Positions 55,959 through 64,000 of a stretch of 64,000 nt of DNA are shown one piece after another. Both the position numbers and the translations under genes were made by a program. Within the stretch, counting starts at the first letter, position 1. The number at the start of each line of letters is the position of its first letter. Origin of the DNA: Pseudoprevotella muciniphila (GTDB taxonomy: Bacteria; Bacteroidota; Bacteroidia; Bacteroidales; Bacteroidaceae); assembly GCF_003265305.2 (NCBI RefSeq), contig NZ_CP033459.1:186001-250000 (forward strand). Reading direction: 5' to 3'. The notes under the pieces were generated by a model. That model made no database searches and was not told where the DNA came from. It was given only the letters and a program-made list of their open reading frames with translations.

Positions 55959-56654
55959 TTAGTGTACATCAACGCCGTCGAATATGAGTTCGGAAATGGC
56001 TGTCTCTTCAAGTTTGTCTCCGGGATAAACGTCAAGTATTTCAAAACGTAGCGTCCACTGCGGCATGTATGCGTCATGAAATCCTATTGTGCCAATTTCA
56101 AAAGTTTGAAGGGAACGGCTGTCTTTCAAGTCGAGTATAGCGTAAGGAGCACCGTTGAAATATACTTTCAGTTGCTTTACACGCGATCTGTTTTTCCATG
56201 TCACTAAATCTGTGATGTCACCATTGATGATGTTGATGGTCGTAATTCGAGGACAAGAACCGGGAAAGGTATATTCCAGATATTCACCGATTCCCTGACC
56301 CGTAGCACCTTCAATCCATTGTGTGGTGACGTCGAAGTCGTGGACGTTTGCACCGGCATATTTCCTCCCGTCTTGTTCCAAACAACTTGAAGCAACAATG
56401 GTGTCAACATCCCCACCGCAATACCAACTGCATCCGCCTGAGAAGAAGTCATAGAACAAGGCGTCGTTCTCAAATTTCTTAGCCTCTTTCTCTGTCATCT
56501 TACCGGTGTTGTATGCTTCGCCAAGTTGATTGTATTGCTCGGCAGAGATGGTTTGAAGTTTAGCAACATTCTTTGGTTTGATATGTTTCACTTGTGCGTA
56601 CATACCAAAAGCAACAAATGAAAAAATAATGGCTGTCAAAATCTTGTGTCTCAT
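55959..56654 (-). CDS. Secreted protein with NADase-type glycan-binding-like (discoidin-like) domain
   Basis: 231 residues from the ATG at 56654, 24 bp past a -7 element. Signal peptide to about residue 23 (FGMYAQ). A helical segment then a Cys-rich stretch GGCSWYCGGDVDTIVASSC precede the domain HDFDVTTQWIEGATGQGIGEYLEYTF, which has the pattern of the galactose-binding-like fold seen beside bacterial NADase toxins and in other secreted Bacteroidetes proteins. Probably binds glycan or a surface; no catalytic site is visible. Confidence 0.65.
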   Translation of the reverse strand: MRHKILTAIIFSFVAFGMYAQVKHIKPKNVAKLQTISAEQYNQLGEAYNTGKMTEKEAKKFENDALFYDFFSGGCSWYCGGDVDTIVASSCLEQDGRKYAGANVHDFDVTTQWIEGATGQGIGEYLEYTFPGSCPRITTINIINGDITDLVTWKNRSRVKQLKVYFNGAPYAILDLKDSRSLQTFEIGTIGFHDAYMPQWTLRFEILDVYPGDKLEETAISELIFDGVDVH

Positions 56655-56677
56655 AACGTATGTATGTGTAATATCAT

Positions 56678-56686
56678 GCAAAAATA
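56678..56686 (-). promoter_or_regulatory. Promoter -7 element for the glycan-binding-like gene
   Basis: TATTTTTGC on the minus strand, 24 bp before the start. Confidence 0.6.
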
Positions 56687-56745
56687 AAAAAAACCAATAT
56701 GAATTCTCTTAATATTGGATTATTTTGTGCGTATTAAGTTTAAAC

Positions 56746-58104
56746 CTATGATTCTGCCGCAGCAAGTACTAACTCGCTCAGAGTGGGGTGGGCGTGTACA
56801 GTCTTGGCAATGTCTTCCAATGTGCCTCCGTTCGACATAAGGAGAGTAACCTCGTGAATCAGGTCTGACGCATGTGCACCAAGTATTTGTGCCCCAAGCA
56901 CTTTACCGTTCTCATCTGCAAGTATCTTCACAAGACCTTCGTCGGCACCGAGCGACAGTGCCTTTCCGTTGGCACGGTAGAAGTATTTATGCGATTTATA
57001 GTCAATGTCGGCATCTTTCAGTTGTTCTTCACTACGTCCAACAGATGCAAGTTCTGGCACTGTGAACACCGCGCTTGGGATAATCTCCAGGTTGATTTCA
57101 CTTTCATTGCCAAGAATATGGTCGATGGCACGATAGCCCTGGAAAGTTGCAGCATGAGCCAAAGGACAAATCCCGTTGATATCGCCGATGGCATATATTT
57201 CTGGAATGTTAGTCTGCATGTCTGCATTAACTTCTATGCCACGGCGCGTGTAAGAAATACCTACCTCATCAAGATTAAGACTCTCAAGATTCGCAGCGCG
57301 CCCAACAGCCATAAGGACACAATCAGCATTCACCGATGCTTCCTTGCCTTTTTCTGTGAAGCAGACTTCAGAACTGCCGTCTTCCAATGTCTTCACTGCT
57401 GTAACGGCAGCATCAACGTGGAAAGATATGCCTCTCTTCTTCAATGATGTGCGAAGGCGCTTGGCAATGTCCTTGTCAAGATTGGGAAGCACTTCCTTGC
57501 AGAATTCCACAACAGTAACCTCGCTGCCAAAACTGTTGAATATAGAAGCAAACTCCAGACCGATAACACCACCGCCTATCACGCAGAGTCGCTTTGGCAG
57601 AGACGTCATGTCCAAGAGTTCAGTTGAAGTAACGACGTTCTCAGAATGTGCACCTTCTATAGGAAGAAACTTGCTTACACTGCCTGTTGCAATGATGATG
57701 TGCTTTGCAGAAAGTTCTTCCACACTGCCGTCAGGCTTGGTCACGCAAACTGTATTTTTATCCTTAAACGAGGCTTTGCCGTTCACAAGAGTTATCCCTG
57801 GCGACTTCATCAAGCCAGCCACGCCGCTTGTCAACTGAGCCACGACCTGATTTTTCCTCTCGATGGCTACCTCAAGATTGAATGTGATGTTTTCTGCATT
57901 GATGCCCAATGATGAAGCACCGCGTATTTCATCGAGCATTTCTGCACTGTGGCAGAGGCATTTTGTTGGTATGCAACCCTCATTGAGGCATGTGCCACCA
58001 AGATGTTTCGACTCGACGATGGTTACCTGAAGTCCAAGTTTTGCAGCCCTAACTGCTGTTTCGTAACCGCCAGGTCCGGCACCAATAATGATTAAGTCTG
58101 TCAT
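56746..58104 (-). CDS. lpdA: Dihydrolipoyl dehydrogenase
   Basis: 452 residues. FAD-binding IIIGAGPGGYETAVRAAKLG; redox disulfide GGTCLNEGCIPTK; NAD-binding VIGGGVIGLEFASIFNSFG; second FAD motif YAIGDINGICPLAHAA; C-terminal dimer domain with VHAHPTLSE carrying the catalytic His-Glu. It is the L-protein that reoxidises the lipoyl arm of GcvH. As last gene after gcvPB it completes the glycine cleavage system here; a hairpin (58130-58165) precedes it, which may lower or process its mRNA. Confidence 0.96.
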   Translation of the reverse strand: MTDLIIIGAGPGGYETAVRAAKLGLQVTIVESKHLGGTCLNEGCIPTKCLCHSAEMLDEIRGASSLGINAENITFNLEVAIERKNQVVAQLTSGVAGLMKSPGITLVNGKASFKDKNTVCVTKPDGSVEELSAKHIIIATGSVSKFLPIEGAHSENVVTSTELLDMTSLPKRLCVIGGGVIGLEFASIFNSFGSEVTVVEFCKEVLPNLDKDIAKRLRTSLKKRGISFHVDAAVTAVKTLEDGSSEVCFTEKGKEASVNADCVLMAVGRAANLESLNLDEVGISYTRRGIEVNADMQTNIPEIYAIGDINGICPLAHAATFQGYRAIDHILGNESEINLEIIPSAVFTVPELASVGRSEEQLKDADIDYKSHKYFYRANGKALSLGADEGLVKILADENGKVLGAQILGAHASDLIHEVTLLMSNGGTLEDIAKTVHAHPTLSELVLAAAES

Positions 58105-58129
58105 ATTATCTTTGTATTTGATAAGATAA

Positions 58130-58165
58130 GGACGCGCCCCATTATTAAAGTATGTGAGCGCGTCC
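58130..58165 (-). terminator. Intercistronic hairpin between gcvPB and lpdA
   Basis: GGACGCGC/GCGCGTCC 8-bp GC-rich stem with a 20-nt loop, followed on the minus strand by TTATCTTAT. It may be a partial terminator or an mRNA end-protecting hairpin; it begins 8 bp before the gcvPB stop codon. Confidence 0.5.
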
Positions 58166-58172
58166 GTTGGCT

Positions 58173-59654
58173 TTAATTAAAATCGTACTTGAAAATAGCA
58201 TCTTTTACCGCCTTCACGTCATCAAGACGTCCTACTGGTGTGTGGTGAGGAGCAGACTTCACATATTCACGATTGTCGCGCGCTTCCTCTGCTATTTCCT
58301 TCATCACGGCAATGAACTCATCGAGCGTATCTTTGCTCTCCGTCTCCGTAGGCTCTATCATCAGTGCCTCATGGAACAGAAGCGGGAAGTAGATTGTCGG
58401 AGCGTGGAAACCATGATCAAGGAGGTTTTTAGCCACTTCCAAAGTCGTAACATGTCCATCGTCATGATGGTCGCCGCCATATTCAGGACGCAATCCGTCA
58501 AACACGAATTCATGCTTGCAAAGACCGTCGATGGGCAAAAGATAGTGCGACTTCAGGCTTTCCTTGATATAGTTGGCATTCAGTGTGGCAAGTCGTCCTG
58601 CCATGTTGATGCCGTCCCTGCCAAGCGAGAGCAGGTAAGCGTATGCGCGGACGAGGATGCCATAATTGCCAAGATAGCACGACACACTGCCTAAGGCTTC
58701 ACCGTTCTTGGTCAATGAGAAACTGCCATCAGCATTTTTCACTACGCGAGGATTGGGAAGATATGCCTCCAGACCTTGACGCACACCGACAGGACCGCTA
58801 CCGGGACCACCACCGCCATGAGGAGTGGAGAATGTCTTGTGAAGATTTATGTGCATCACGTCGAAGCCCATATCGCCAGGACGACACACACCAAGCATCG
58901 GGTTGAGGTTGGCGCCGTCATAGTACATCAGGCCACCACAGTCGTGAACAAGGCGGGCTATGTCGGGAATCTTGGTCTCAAATATGCCCAGCGTGTTCGG
59001 ATTCGTCATCATCATGCCCGCAATGTCGTCGCCAAGAAGCGGCTTCAAGTCTTCAACGTCAACAGTGCCGTCTGGTGTGGACTTCACCTCAACTATCTGA
59101 AAACCGCAAACGGCTGCCGATGCGGGATTAGTGCCGTGTGCAGAGTCAGGAACGATAATCTTCGTGCGCTTTTCGTCGCCACGGCGTTGGTGATAGGTGC
59201 GTATAATCATCAGGCCCGTCAGTTCACCGTGTGCGCCGGCAAATGGATTTAGTGTGAACTCGCTGAGGCCGGAAATCTCTGACAATATCTTCTGAACTTC
59301 ATAGTACAACTCTAATGCACCCTGAACAGACGCGGAGGGTTGAAGTGGATGCAGGGCTGTGAATGCTGGAAGGGCTGCCACTTCTTCGTTTATCTTGGGG
59401 TTGTACTTCATTGTGCAACTGCCCAAGGGATAAAAACCTGTATCTACACCGAAATTGTTGTTCGACATGTTGGTGTAGTGGCGGGCTACGGTCTGCTCGT
59501 CTGCTTCAGGCAAGTGGAGCGATGTTGTGCGTTTCACTGATGCAGGAAGACTTTCGCAACCGGTTGCTTCAACTTCGCACGTCGGAAGACTGTAGCCTGT
59601 GCGACCGGTCCGTGATAATTCGAATATCAGTTTGCCATAAAATACATTGTTCAT
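58173..59654 (-). CDS. gcvPB: Glycine dehydrogenase (decarboxylating) subunit 2
   Basis: 493 residues. Contains the PLP site region DVMHINLHKTFSTPHGGGGPGSGPVGV with the Schiff-base Lys, and the N-terminal TSLHLPEADEQTVARHYTNMSNNNFGVDTGFYPLGSCTMKYNP typical of subunit 2. With GcvPA it forms the split P-protein that decarboxylates glycine and loads the aminomethyl group onto lipoyl-GcvH. It starts 18 bp after gcvPA. Confidence 0.96.
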   Translation of the reverse strand: MNNVFYGKLIFELSRTGRTGYSLPTCEVEATGCESLPASVKRTTSLHLPEADEQTVARHYTNMSNNNFGVDTGFYPLGSCTMKYNPKINEEVAALPAFTALHPLQPSASVQGALELYYEVQKILSEISGLSEFTLNPFAGAHGELTGLMIIRTYHQRRGDEKRTKIIVPDSAHGTNPASAAVCGFQIVEVKSTPDGTVDVEDLKPLLGDDIAGMMMTNPNTLGIFETKIPDIARLVHDCGGLMYYDGANLNPMLGVCRPGDMGFDVMHINLHKTFSTPHGGGGPGSGPVGVRQGLEAYLPNPRVVKNADGSFSLTKNGEALGSVSCYLGNYGILVRAYAYLLSLGRDGINMAGRLATLNANYIKESLKSHYLLPIDGLCKHEFVFDGLRPEYGGDHHDDGHVTTLEVAKNLLDHGFHAPTIYFPLLFHEALMIEPTETESKDTLDEFIAVMKEIAEEARDNREYVKSAPHHTPVGRLDDVKAVKDAIFKYDFN

Positions 59655-59672
59655 AATCTGTCCTCCTAATTA

Positions 59673-60986
59673 TTATTTAGCAAGTGAAACTAATAGGTCC
59701 ATTTCTGCTTTCGTGCGCTGTTCGGTAACGGCAACGAGCAATTTGTTGTTGTCAACCTTCACGCCAGCCAATATGCCTTCTTCGGCGCACTTCTTGATGA
59801 GTGCATCAACGTCTCCGTCGTATGTAAGGCAGAATTCGTTGAGGAAAGGTGCGTCGTATGTCAGTTTGAAATGTCCGGTGCCAACGAGAGCGTCACAAAG
59901 ATAATGCGCGTTCTTCATAGAGATGTCATTCACCTCGACAAGCCCTTTAGGTCCCATCAAGGAGAGGTATATGGCAACGTAGAGGCACATGATGCCTTGT
60001 GCGGTGCAGATGTTCGATGTCGCCTTTTCGCGACGAATGTGCTGCTCACGCGCCTGCATGGTCAGCACGAATGTACGCTTGCCTTCGGTGTCTTCTGTCT
60101 GACCTACGATGCGGCCCGGCATCTTGCGGATAAGTGCACTTTTGACACAGAGATAGCCAATGTACGGACCTCCATAGTTGAGTGGCAGACCAAGCGATTG
60201 AGCATCGCCGCAGGCAATGTCGGCACCCCATTCGCCGGGCGATTTCAGCACGCCTAAAGGACTGGCAGGACCTGTGATTACAAGCAAAGTCTTCTGAGTA
60301 TGGCATTCATCAGCAAGACCTGTAAAGTCTTCCACTATGCCGTAATAATTAGGCTGAGCAACAATTAAACCTGCCACATCCCCTTCTGCAAGTTTTGCTG
60401 AAATGCTTTTACGGTCGCTTTGTCCATCCTTTGCAGGAACAATCTCAAGATTGATGCCATGGAAGTGAGCGTACGTTTTCAATACGTCTAATACGGCAGG
60501 GTTAAGTGTGCCGCTTGCAAGGACACGGTTGCGTTTTTTCGATGCAGCGCAGGTCATCATCATGGCTTCAGCAGTGGCTGTAGCGCCGTCGTACATGCTG
60601 GCATTCGATACGTCCATACCTGTAAGGTTCGACATCATCGTCTGGTATTCGAAGATGTACATCAGCGTGCCTTGAGAAATTTCAGCCTGGTAGGGTGTGT
60701 AGGATGTGAGGAACTCACTGCGCGATGTGATGTAAGGGATAACACTCGGTGTGTAATGGTCGTATGCGCCTGCACCTGCAAAGCATGTCAAAGGTTTGTT
60801 CATGGCAGACAAACGCGCAAAAATGGAGCGTATCTCTGCCTCTGACTTGCCTTCGGGAAGATTCAGTTCGCCTTTGAGTTTCAATTCTTCAGGTATCTCG
60901 GCAAATAGGTCGTCAAGACTCTTGACACCTATAAGGTCGAGCATCTGGCGAATGTCTTCGTCTGTATGTGGAAAATATCTGTGCAT
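59673..60986 (-). CDS. gcvPA: Glycine dehydrogenase (decarboxylating) subunit 1
   Basis: 437 residues. N-terminal MHRYFPHTDEDIRQMLDLIGVKSLDDLFAEIPEEL, then CFAGAGAYDHYTPSVI, YTPYQAEISQGTLMYIFEYQTMM and ASMYDGATATAEAMMM, all characteristic of GcvPA. It is the non-PLP partner of GcvPB. A large intercistronic hairpin lies between gcvH and this gene. Confidence 0.96.
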   Translation of the reverse strand: MHRYFPHTDEDIRQMLDLIGVKSLDDLFAEIPEELKLKGELNLPEGKSEAEIRSIFARLSAMNKPLTCFAGAGAYDHYTPSVIPYITSRSEFLTSYTPYQAEISQGTLMYIFEYQTMMSNLTGMDVSNASMYDGATATAEAMMMTCAASKKRNRVLASGTLNPAVLDVLKTYAHFHGINLEIVPAKDGQSDRKSISAKLAEGDVAGLIVAQPNYYGIVEDFTGLADECHTQKTLLVITGPASPLGVLKSPGEWGADIACGDAQSLGLPLNYGGPYIGYLCVKSALIRKMPGRIVGQTEDTEGKRTFVLTMQAREQHIRREKATSNICTAQGIMCLYVAIYLSLMGPKGLVEVNDISMKNAHYLCDALVGTGHFKLTYDAPFLNEFCLTYDGDVDALIKKCAEEGILAGVKVDNNKLLVAVTEQRTKAEMDLLVSLAK

Positions 60987-61016
60987 GTCTAGTTAAATAA
61001 ACTCTATGTTATTAAA

Positions 61017-61076
61017 TAAGGTATGTTCTATTTATTAAAGATGGATAAATTATCAGAATCAATAGAACATACCTTA
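61017..61076 (-). repeat. 16-bp perfect inverted repeat between gcvH and gcvPA
   Basis: TAAGGTATGTTCTATT (61017-61032) and its exact complement (61061-61076) enclose 28 nt. A second, GC-richer imperfect hairpin (61077-61109, AAGGA/TCCTT core with GGAG/CTCC outside) abuts it. Placed after gcvH in the mRNA it could end or protect the upstream transcript. Confidence 0.85.
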
Positions 61077-61133
61077 AGGAGGCAAGGAAGAAAATCCTTC
61101 CCGGTCTCCTTTTATCGGTTCATTACAGTGAAT

Positions 61134-61511
61134 TTACTTGCAAAGAGGTTCGTAGTCGGCTGCTGAAAGCAGATTGTCCAGTTCAGACTTGTCGCTCAGT
61201 TCAACCTTGATAATCCAGTTTTCAAACGCGTCCTGATTTACCAATTCGGGCTCATCTTCCAACGCTTCGTTGATTTCAACTACTTTTCCGCTTACCGGAG
61301 AAATGAGGTCGCTGGCTGCTTTTACACTTTCTACTGCACCGAACACTTCGCCTGCTTCTACTTCGTCGTCAACCTCGGGCATATCTACATACACCACGTT
61401 GCCTAATTGGTTTTGAGCATAGTCGGTAATGCCGATGTAACCGAAGTCGCCTTCTACTTTAACATACTCATGACTCTCTGCATAATAGAGTCCTTCAATG
61501 ATTTTTGCCAT
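61134..61511 (-). CDS. gcvH: Glycine cleavage system H protein
   Basis: 125 residues, normal length. The lipoylation site is GAVESVKAASDLISPVSGKVVEIN with the modified Lys. YYAESHEYVKVEGDFGYIGITDYAQNQLGNVVYVDMPEV is the standard N-terminal hammerhead. It shuttles the aminomethyl group from GcvP to GcvT and is reoxidised by lpdA. The lplA gene at the head of this region can supply its lipoate. Confidence 0.97.
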   Translation of the reverse strand: MAKIIEGLYYAESHEYVKVEGDFGYIGITDYAQNQLGNVVYVDMPEVDDEVEAGEVFGAVESVKAASDLISPVSGKVVEINEALEDEPELVNQDAFENWIIKVELSDKSELDNLLSAADYEPLCK

Positions 61512-61539
61512 TTCTATTAAAAGTATTTATTTGGGTTTA

Positions 61540-62634
61540 TTATTTCTTGTAACTCTTCTTGTAAAAACGTTTCTTGGTAACAACTCCCTCGTGTGTCTTG
61601 CGGTGAATCTTCACGAGCAGTGGAGTGTCGAGTGCCGCACATTTGATGTCAACAAGCGCCATGCAAACACTCTTTCCTGTGCTGATAGAGTTATAACCTG
61701 TAGTAACGGTGCCAACGACTTCTTCGCCCGACAGCACTTCGTAGCCATGGCGGGGAATGGCGCGGCCTTTCAGTTCGATGCCCACAATCTTTCGACGAAG
61801 ACCTTCGGCTTTCTGTTTAACCAAAGCATCCTTGCCAATGAAGTCTTCTTTGTCCAGTTTGCAGAACATGCCCAAACCTGCTTCCAAGGGAGTGATATCG
61901 TCGGAGAGTTCATCGCCATAGAGTGGAAGACCTACTTCAAAGCGAAGCGTGTCGCGGCAACCCAGACCACAGGGAAGAGCCTTGCCGCTCTCGATAATCT
62001 TGTCCCAGCACGTCTGGATAAAGGCATGGCTGCCGTAAATCTCGAAGCCGTCTTCACCGGTATAACCCGTACGGCTGATGATGATAGTCTCGCCTGCAGT
62101 TTCTATGGTCTTGAAGGTGTAGAACACGAGGTCCTTGCATTCCAGTCCGAGTACGCTTTCCACAACAGCCTCAGCCTCAGGACCTTGAATGGCAACCTGG
62201 CCGTAATAGTCGCTCTGGTTTTCAGTTACAACGTCGAACTGCTTGGCGTTTTCTTCTATCCAGGCATAATCCTTGTCAATGTTGGCTGCATTGATAACGA
62301 GGAAGAACTTCTCATCGCCCATTTTGTAAACGAGGAGGTCGTCAACCGTACCGCCGGTTGGATGGAGCATCATTCCATAGAAAATCTTACCAACCTCGGC
62401 GCCGCTGATGTCGTTAGTGAAGATGTACTGCACAAATTTCTCAGCCTCTTTGCCAGTTACGACCACTTCGCCCATGTGGCTCACGTCGAAAATACCGCAG
62501 TGCTCTCTTACGGCATTGTGTTCTTCTATGATGGTTGAATACTGTATCGGCATATCAAAACCGCCGAAAGGCACCATCTGGGCGCCCAATTTGATGTGTC
62601 TGTCGTGCAGGCACGTAATTTTGGTTTCTGACAT
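61540..62634 (-). CDS. gcvT: Glycine cleavage system T protein (aminomethyltransferase)
   Basis: 364 residues. Motifs include GGFDMPIQYSTIIEEHNAVREHCGIFDVSHMGEV, NDISGAEVGKIFYGMMLHPTGG, ISRTGYTGEDGFEIYG and GCRDTLRFEVGLPLYGDEL. It transfers the one-carbon unit from GcvH-aminomethyl to tetrahydrofolate. It is first of gcvTH-PAB-lpdA; a -7-like element is at 62695-62703. Confidence 0.97.
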   Translation of the reverse strand: MSETKITCLHDRHIKLGAQMVPFGGFDMPIQYSTIIEEHNAVREHCGIFDVSHMGEVVVTGKEAEKFVQYIFTNDISGAEVGKIFYGMMLHPTGGTVDDLLVYKMGDEKFFLVINAANIDKDYAWIEENAKQFDVVTENQSDYYGQVAIQGPEAEAVVESVLGLECKDLVFYTFKTIETAGETIIISRTGYTGEDGFEIYGSHAFIQTCWDKIIESGKALPCGLGCRDTLRFEVGLPLYGDELSDDITPLEAGLGMFCKLDKEDFIGKDALVKQKAEGLRRKIVGIELKGRAIPRHGYEVLSGEEVVGTVTTGYNSISTGKSVCMALVDIKCAALDTPLLVKIHRKTHEGVVTKKRFYKKSYKK

Positions 62635-62694
62635 TATTTTAAGATGTTCTTAATGATTATTTTATTCATTGTCTGAAAAGTGCCTCAAAATTAC

Positions 62695-62703
62695 GAAAAA
62701 ATA
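62695..62703 (-). promoter_or_regulatory. Promoter -7 element for the gcv operon
   Basis: TAATTTTGA on the minus strand, matching TAnnTTTG, 61 bp before the gcvT start. I looked for glycine riboswitch structure in the short leader and saw none. Confidence 0.5.
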
Positions 62704-62751
62704 TTACACAAAAAGTATTTCCCTGCTATTTGTTTTCTTTTTCCTCACTTT

Positions 62752-63753
62752 TCAGGTGTGGAGCATATCTATAAGAACAGATGTGCTTAGCCCGCGGATG
62801 CTACGTTCAGGGTGGTGCGTCAGTACGGCATCGGTCAAGTCTTTATGAGTAAAAGGAACGCCACGAAATGCTGTGGAGAAAGCAGATTGGGCATCTTCCA
62901 ACTCAAAAAAGTCGCCGGAGAGCGTCACGTCTTTGATTATACTCCCAAGTAGGCTGAAACTTATGGTTATTTCACCGCAATGGTCGATATGACGGCTGAA
63001 TGTTTCTACTATTCCGCTTACATTGCCCCACAGATATTCGTCAGTGTAATATGTAGCCTCAATCTTTTCAATCTCTCTGATGTCGTCAGAAGTAAACGAC
63101 AAGGAACGGGAGCAAAGTACCTTTGTGAGTTCTGATCTCAATTCTTGAATACTTCCCAAATAGTAGTCTTTGATAAATCCCACGCGCGTACGGACACTCT
63201 GCACACCCCGGGCTTTAAGTTTTTCGGGTGCGGGCAACAGTGATTTTTGCATCAGTTCCATTGTCGTGTCGTAAAGCATTGTGCCATGCACGATATTTCG
63301 GTTGGTCAGGTGGTAGAAAGCATTACCGCAAATTTTTCTGCCATTTTCGAGCAGGATGTCATTCCTACCCGACACTTCAACAGGCACACCAACCTCCGTA
63401 AGCGCATCTGCCATGCGCTTTGAATAGACACCGAACACCGTTTCCACATCCCCGCCGTAAGTAACAAGACTCCACATGATATTGTTCCTGTCGGCAAAAA
63501 CAGCACCACCACCGCTTTTCCGGCGGATAATGTCAATGCCGTTTCCCCTGCAAAAGTCAATGTCCAATTCCTTATGAGCCACCTGATTGCGCCCTATAAC
63601 CACAGTCTTGTTCAATATCCACGAAAACAAGTAACTGCCCTCTGGAAATGTGCGTGCAACATATTCCTCTGCCGCCAGATAGAATGCAGCGCGACGAGGA
63701 ATACCATCATCAGGAAAAACAATTTCAACAGCAGGAAAAAAAAACTTCGTCAT
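62752..63753 (-). CDS. lplA: Lipoate-protein ligase A family protein
   Basis: 333 residues. The biotin/lipoate ligase core shows IIRRKSGGGAVFADRNNIMWSLV, SGRNDILLENGRKICGNAFYHL and VHGTMLYDTTMELM; a C-terminal accessory domain follows. It activates free lipoate with ATP and attaches it to lipoyl domains, here most likely GcvH. It is the gene before gcvT on the same strand (117 bp gap) and has its own -7 element (63780-63788). Confidence 0.93.
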   Translation of the reverse strand: MTKFFFPAVEIVFPDDGIPRRAAFYLAAEEYVARTFPEGSYLFSWILNKTVVIGRNQVAHKELDIDFCRGNGIDIIRRKSGGGAVFADRNNIMWSLVTYGGDVETVFGVYSKRMADALTEVGVPVEVSGRNDILLENGRKICGNAFYHLTNRNIVHGTMLYDTTMELMQKSLLPAPEKLKARGVQSVRTRVGFIKDYYLGSIQELRSELTKVLCSRSLSFTSDDIREIEKIEATYYTDEYLWGNVSGIVETFSRHIDHCGEITISFSLLGSIIKDVTLSGDFFELEDAQSAFSTAFRGVPFTHKDLTDAVLTHHPERSIRGLSTSVLIDMLHT

Positions 63754-63779
63754 TTCGTTATTCTACTAAAATATCTGAT

Positions 63780-63788
63780 GCAAAAATA
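63780..63788 (-). promoter_or_regulatory. Promoter -7 element for lplA
   Basis: TATTTTTGC on the minus strand, 27 bp before the lplA start; it diverges from the ABC-F promoter. Confidence 0.65.
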
Positions 63789-63820
63789 AGCAATAAATAA
63801 AGTAAAAACATACTATTTGT

Positions 63821-63829
63821 TATCTTTGT
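63821..63829 (+). promoter_or_regulatory. Promoter -7 element for the ABC-F gene
   Basis: TATCTTTGT on the plus strand, 25 bp before the ATG at 63854. Confidence 0.65.
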
Positions 63830-63853
63830 GCGCAAATTCAAAGAAAATTCACC

Positions 63854-64000
63854 ATGACGGTCTATCTCGATGTGCAACGCCTGACGAAATGGTTTGGAGA
63901 GCGGCTTCTTTTCGAAGACGTTTCCTTTTCCATTGCCAAAGGGCAACACGTGGCTCTGATTGCCCGTAATGGTACGGGGAAGACAACTCTGCTAAACATT
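63854..64000 (+). CDS. ABC-F family ATPase (Uup-like), 3' end outside window
   Basis: Forty-nine codons are seen: MTVYLDVQRLTKWFGERLLF, then VSFSIAKGQHVALIARNGTGKTTLLNI with the Walker A loop. No membrane segment precedes it, and the start pattern is that of soluble tandem-ATPase ABC-F proteins of the Uup type, which act on ribosomes. The class call rests on the first domain only. Confidence 0.8.
   Translation, partial: MTVYLDVQRLTKWFGERLLFEDVSFSIAKGQHVALIARNGTGKTTLLNI

Noticed and set aside
62635-62751. Possible glycine riboswitch upstream of gcvT
   Set aside because: The gap is too short and AT-rich, and I see no conserved glycine aptamer core.

Overview
The window reads as chromosomal DNA of a Bacteroidales bacterium, most likely of the Prevotella/Bacteroides group. 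Support comes from family content (gldE next to ssb, bamD-rpoZ-DUF4293, nadD-gmk-yicC, a region-1.1-less RpoD, C10 peptidase, BspA-like LRR lipoprotein, OprP-type porins, SusC/TonB-type receptor, hisGDCB with fused HisB). It also comes from at least 18 copies of the Bacteroidetes -7 promoter element (TAnnTTTG) placed just upstream of genes. Genus is not resolved from sequence alone.

Layout. 1-1.4 kb: 3' part of a C10 cysteine peptidase and a tightly linked lipoprotein. 1.4-10 kb: minus-strand housekeeping (rng, a 29-residue mS38-like ribosomal peptide, HU, rpiB, tkt, gldE, ssb, DUF4293, rpoZ, bamD). 10.1 kb: trmD. 10.9-14 kb: AT-rich accessory island (BspA-like lipoprotein, DUF2971 protein). 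14-18.4 kb: porin, dnaG, mltG. 18.6-24.2 kb: recQ-glnS-TPR. 24.3-28.7 kb: the histidine operon hisGDCB behind a complete transcription attenuator with a His-rich leader peptide. 28.8-32 kb: tRNA-Glu(CUC), nadD-gmk-yicC, rpoD. 32.1-33.1 kb: an IS30-family element just upstream of the rpoD promoter. 33.2-38.4 kb: a 1377-residue secreted protein bracketed by direct repeats. 38.7-42 kb: TonB-dependent receptor and RluA-type pseudouridine synthase.

42.1-54.7 kb is the most coherent accessory system. It is a minus-strand run of porin, imelysin lipoprotein, di-haem oxidoreductase, second porin, c-type cytochrome lipoprotein, RidA/chorismatase-like protein, a CcsBA cytochrome-c synthase and a TlpA-like thioredoxin protein. 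A diverging gene encodes a hemerythrin-domain LuxR-type regulator. I infer an envelope redox or iron-handling module that carries its own cytochrome maturation genes and a di-iron sensor.

54.9-56.7 kb: MarR regulator and two small secreted proteins, one built of 25-residue repeats. 56.7-63.8 kb: a self-contained glycine cleavage locus (lplA, gcvT, gcvH, gcvPA, gcvPB, lpd) with strong intercistronic hairpins. The window ends in the start of an ABC-F ATPase gene.
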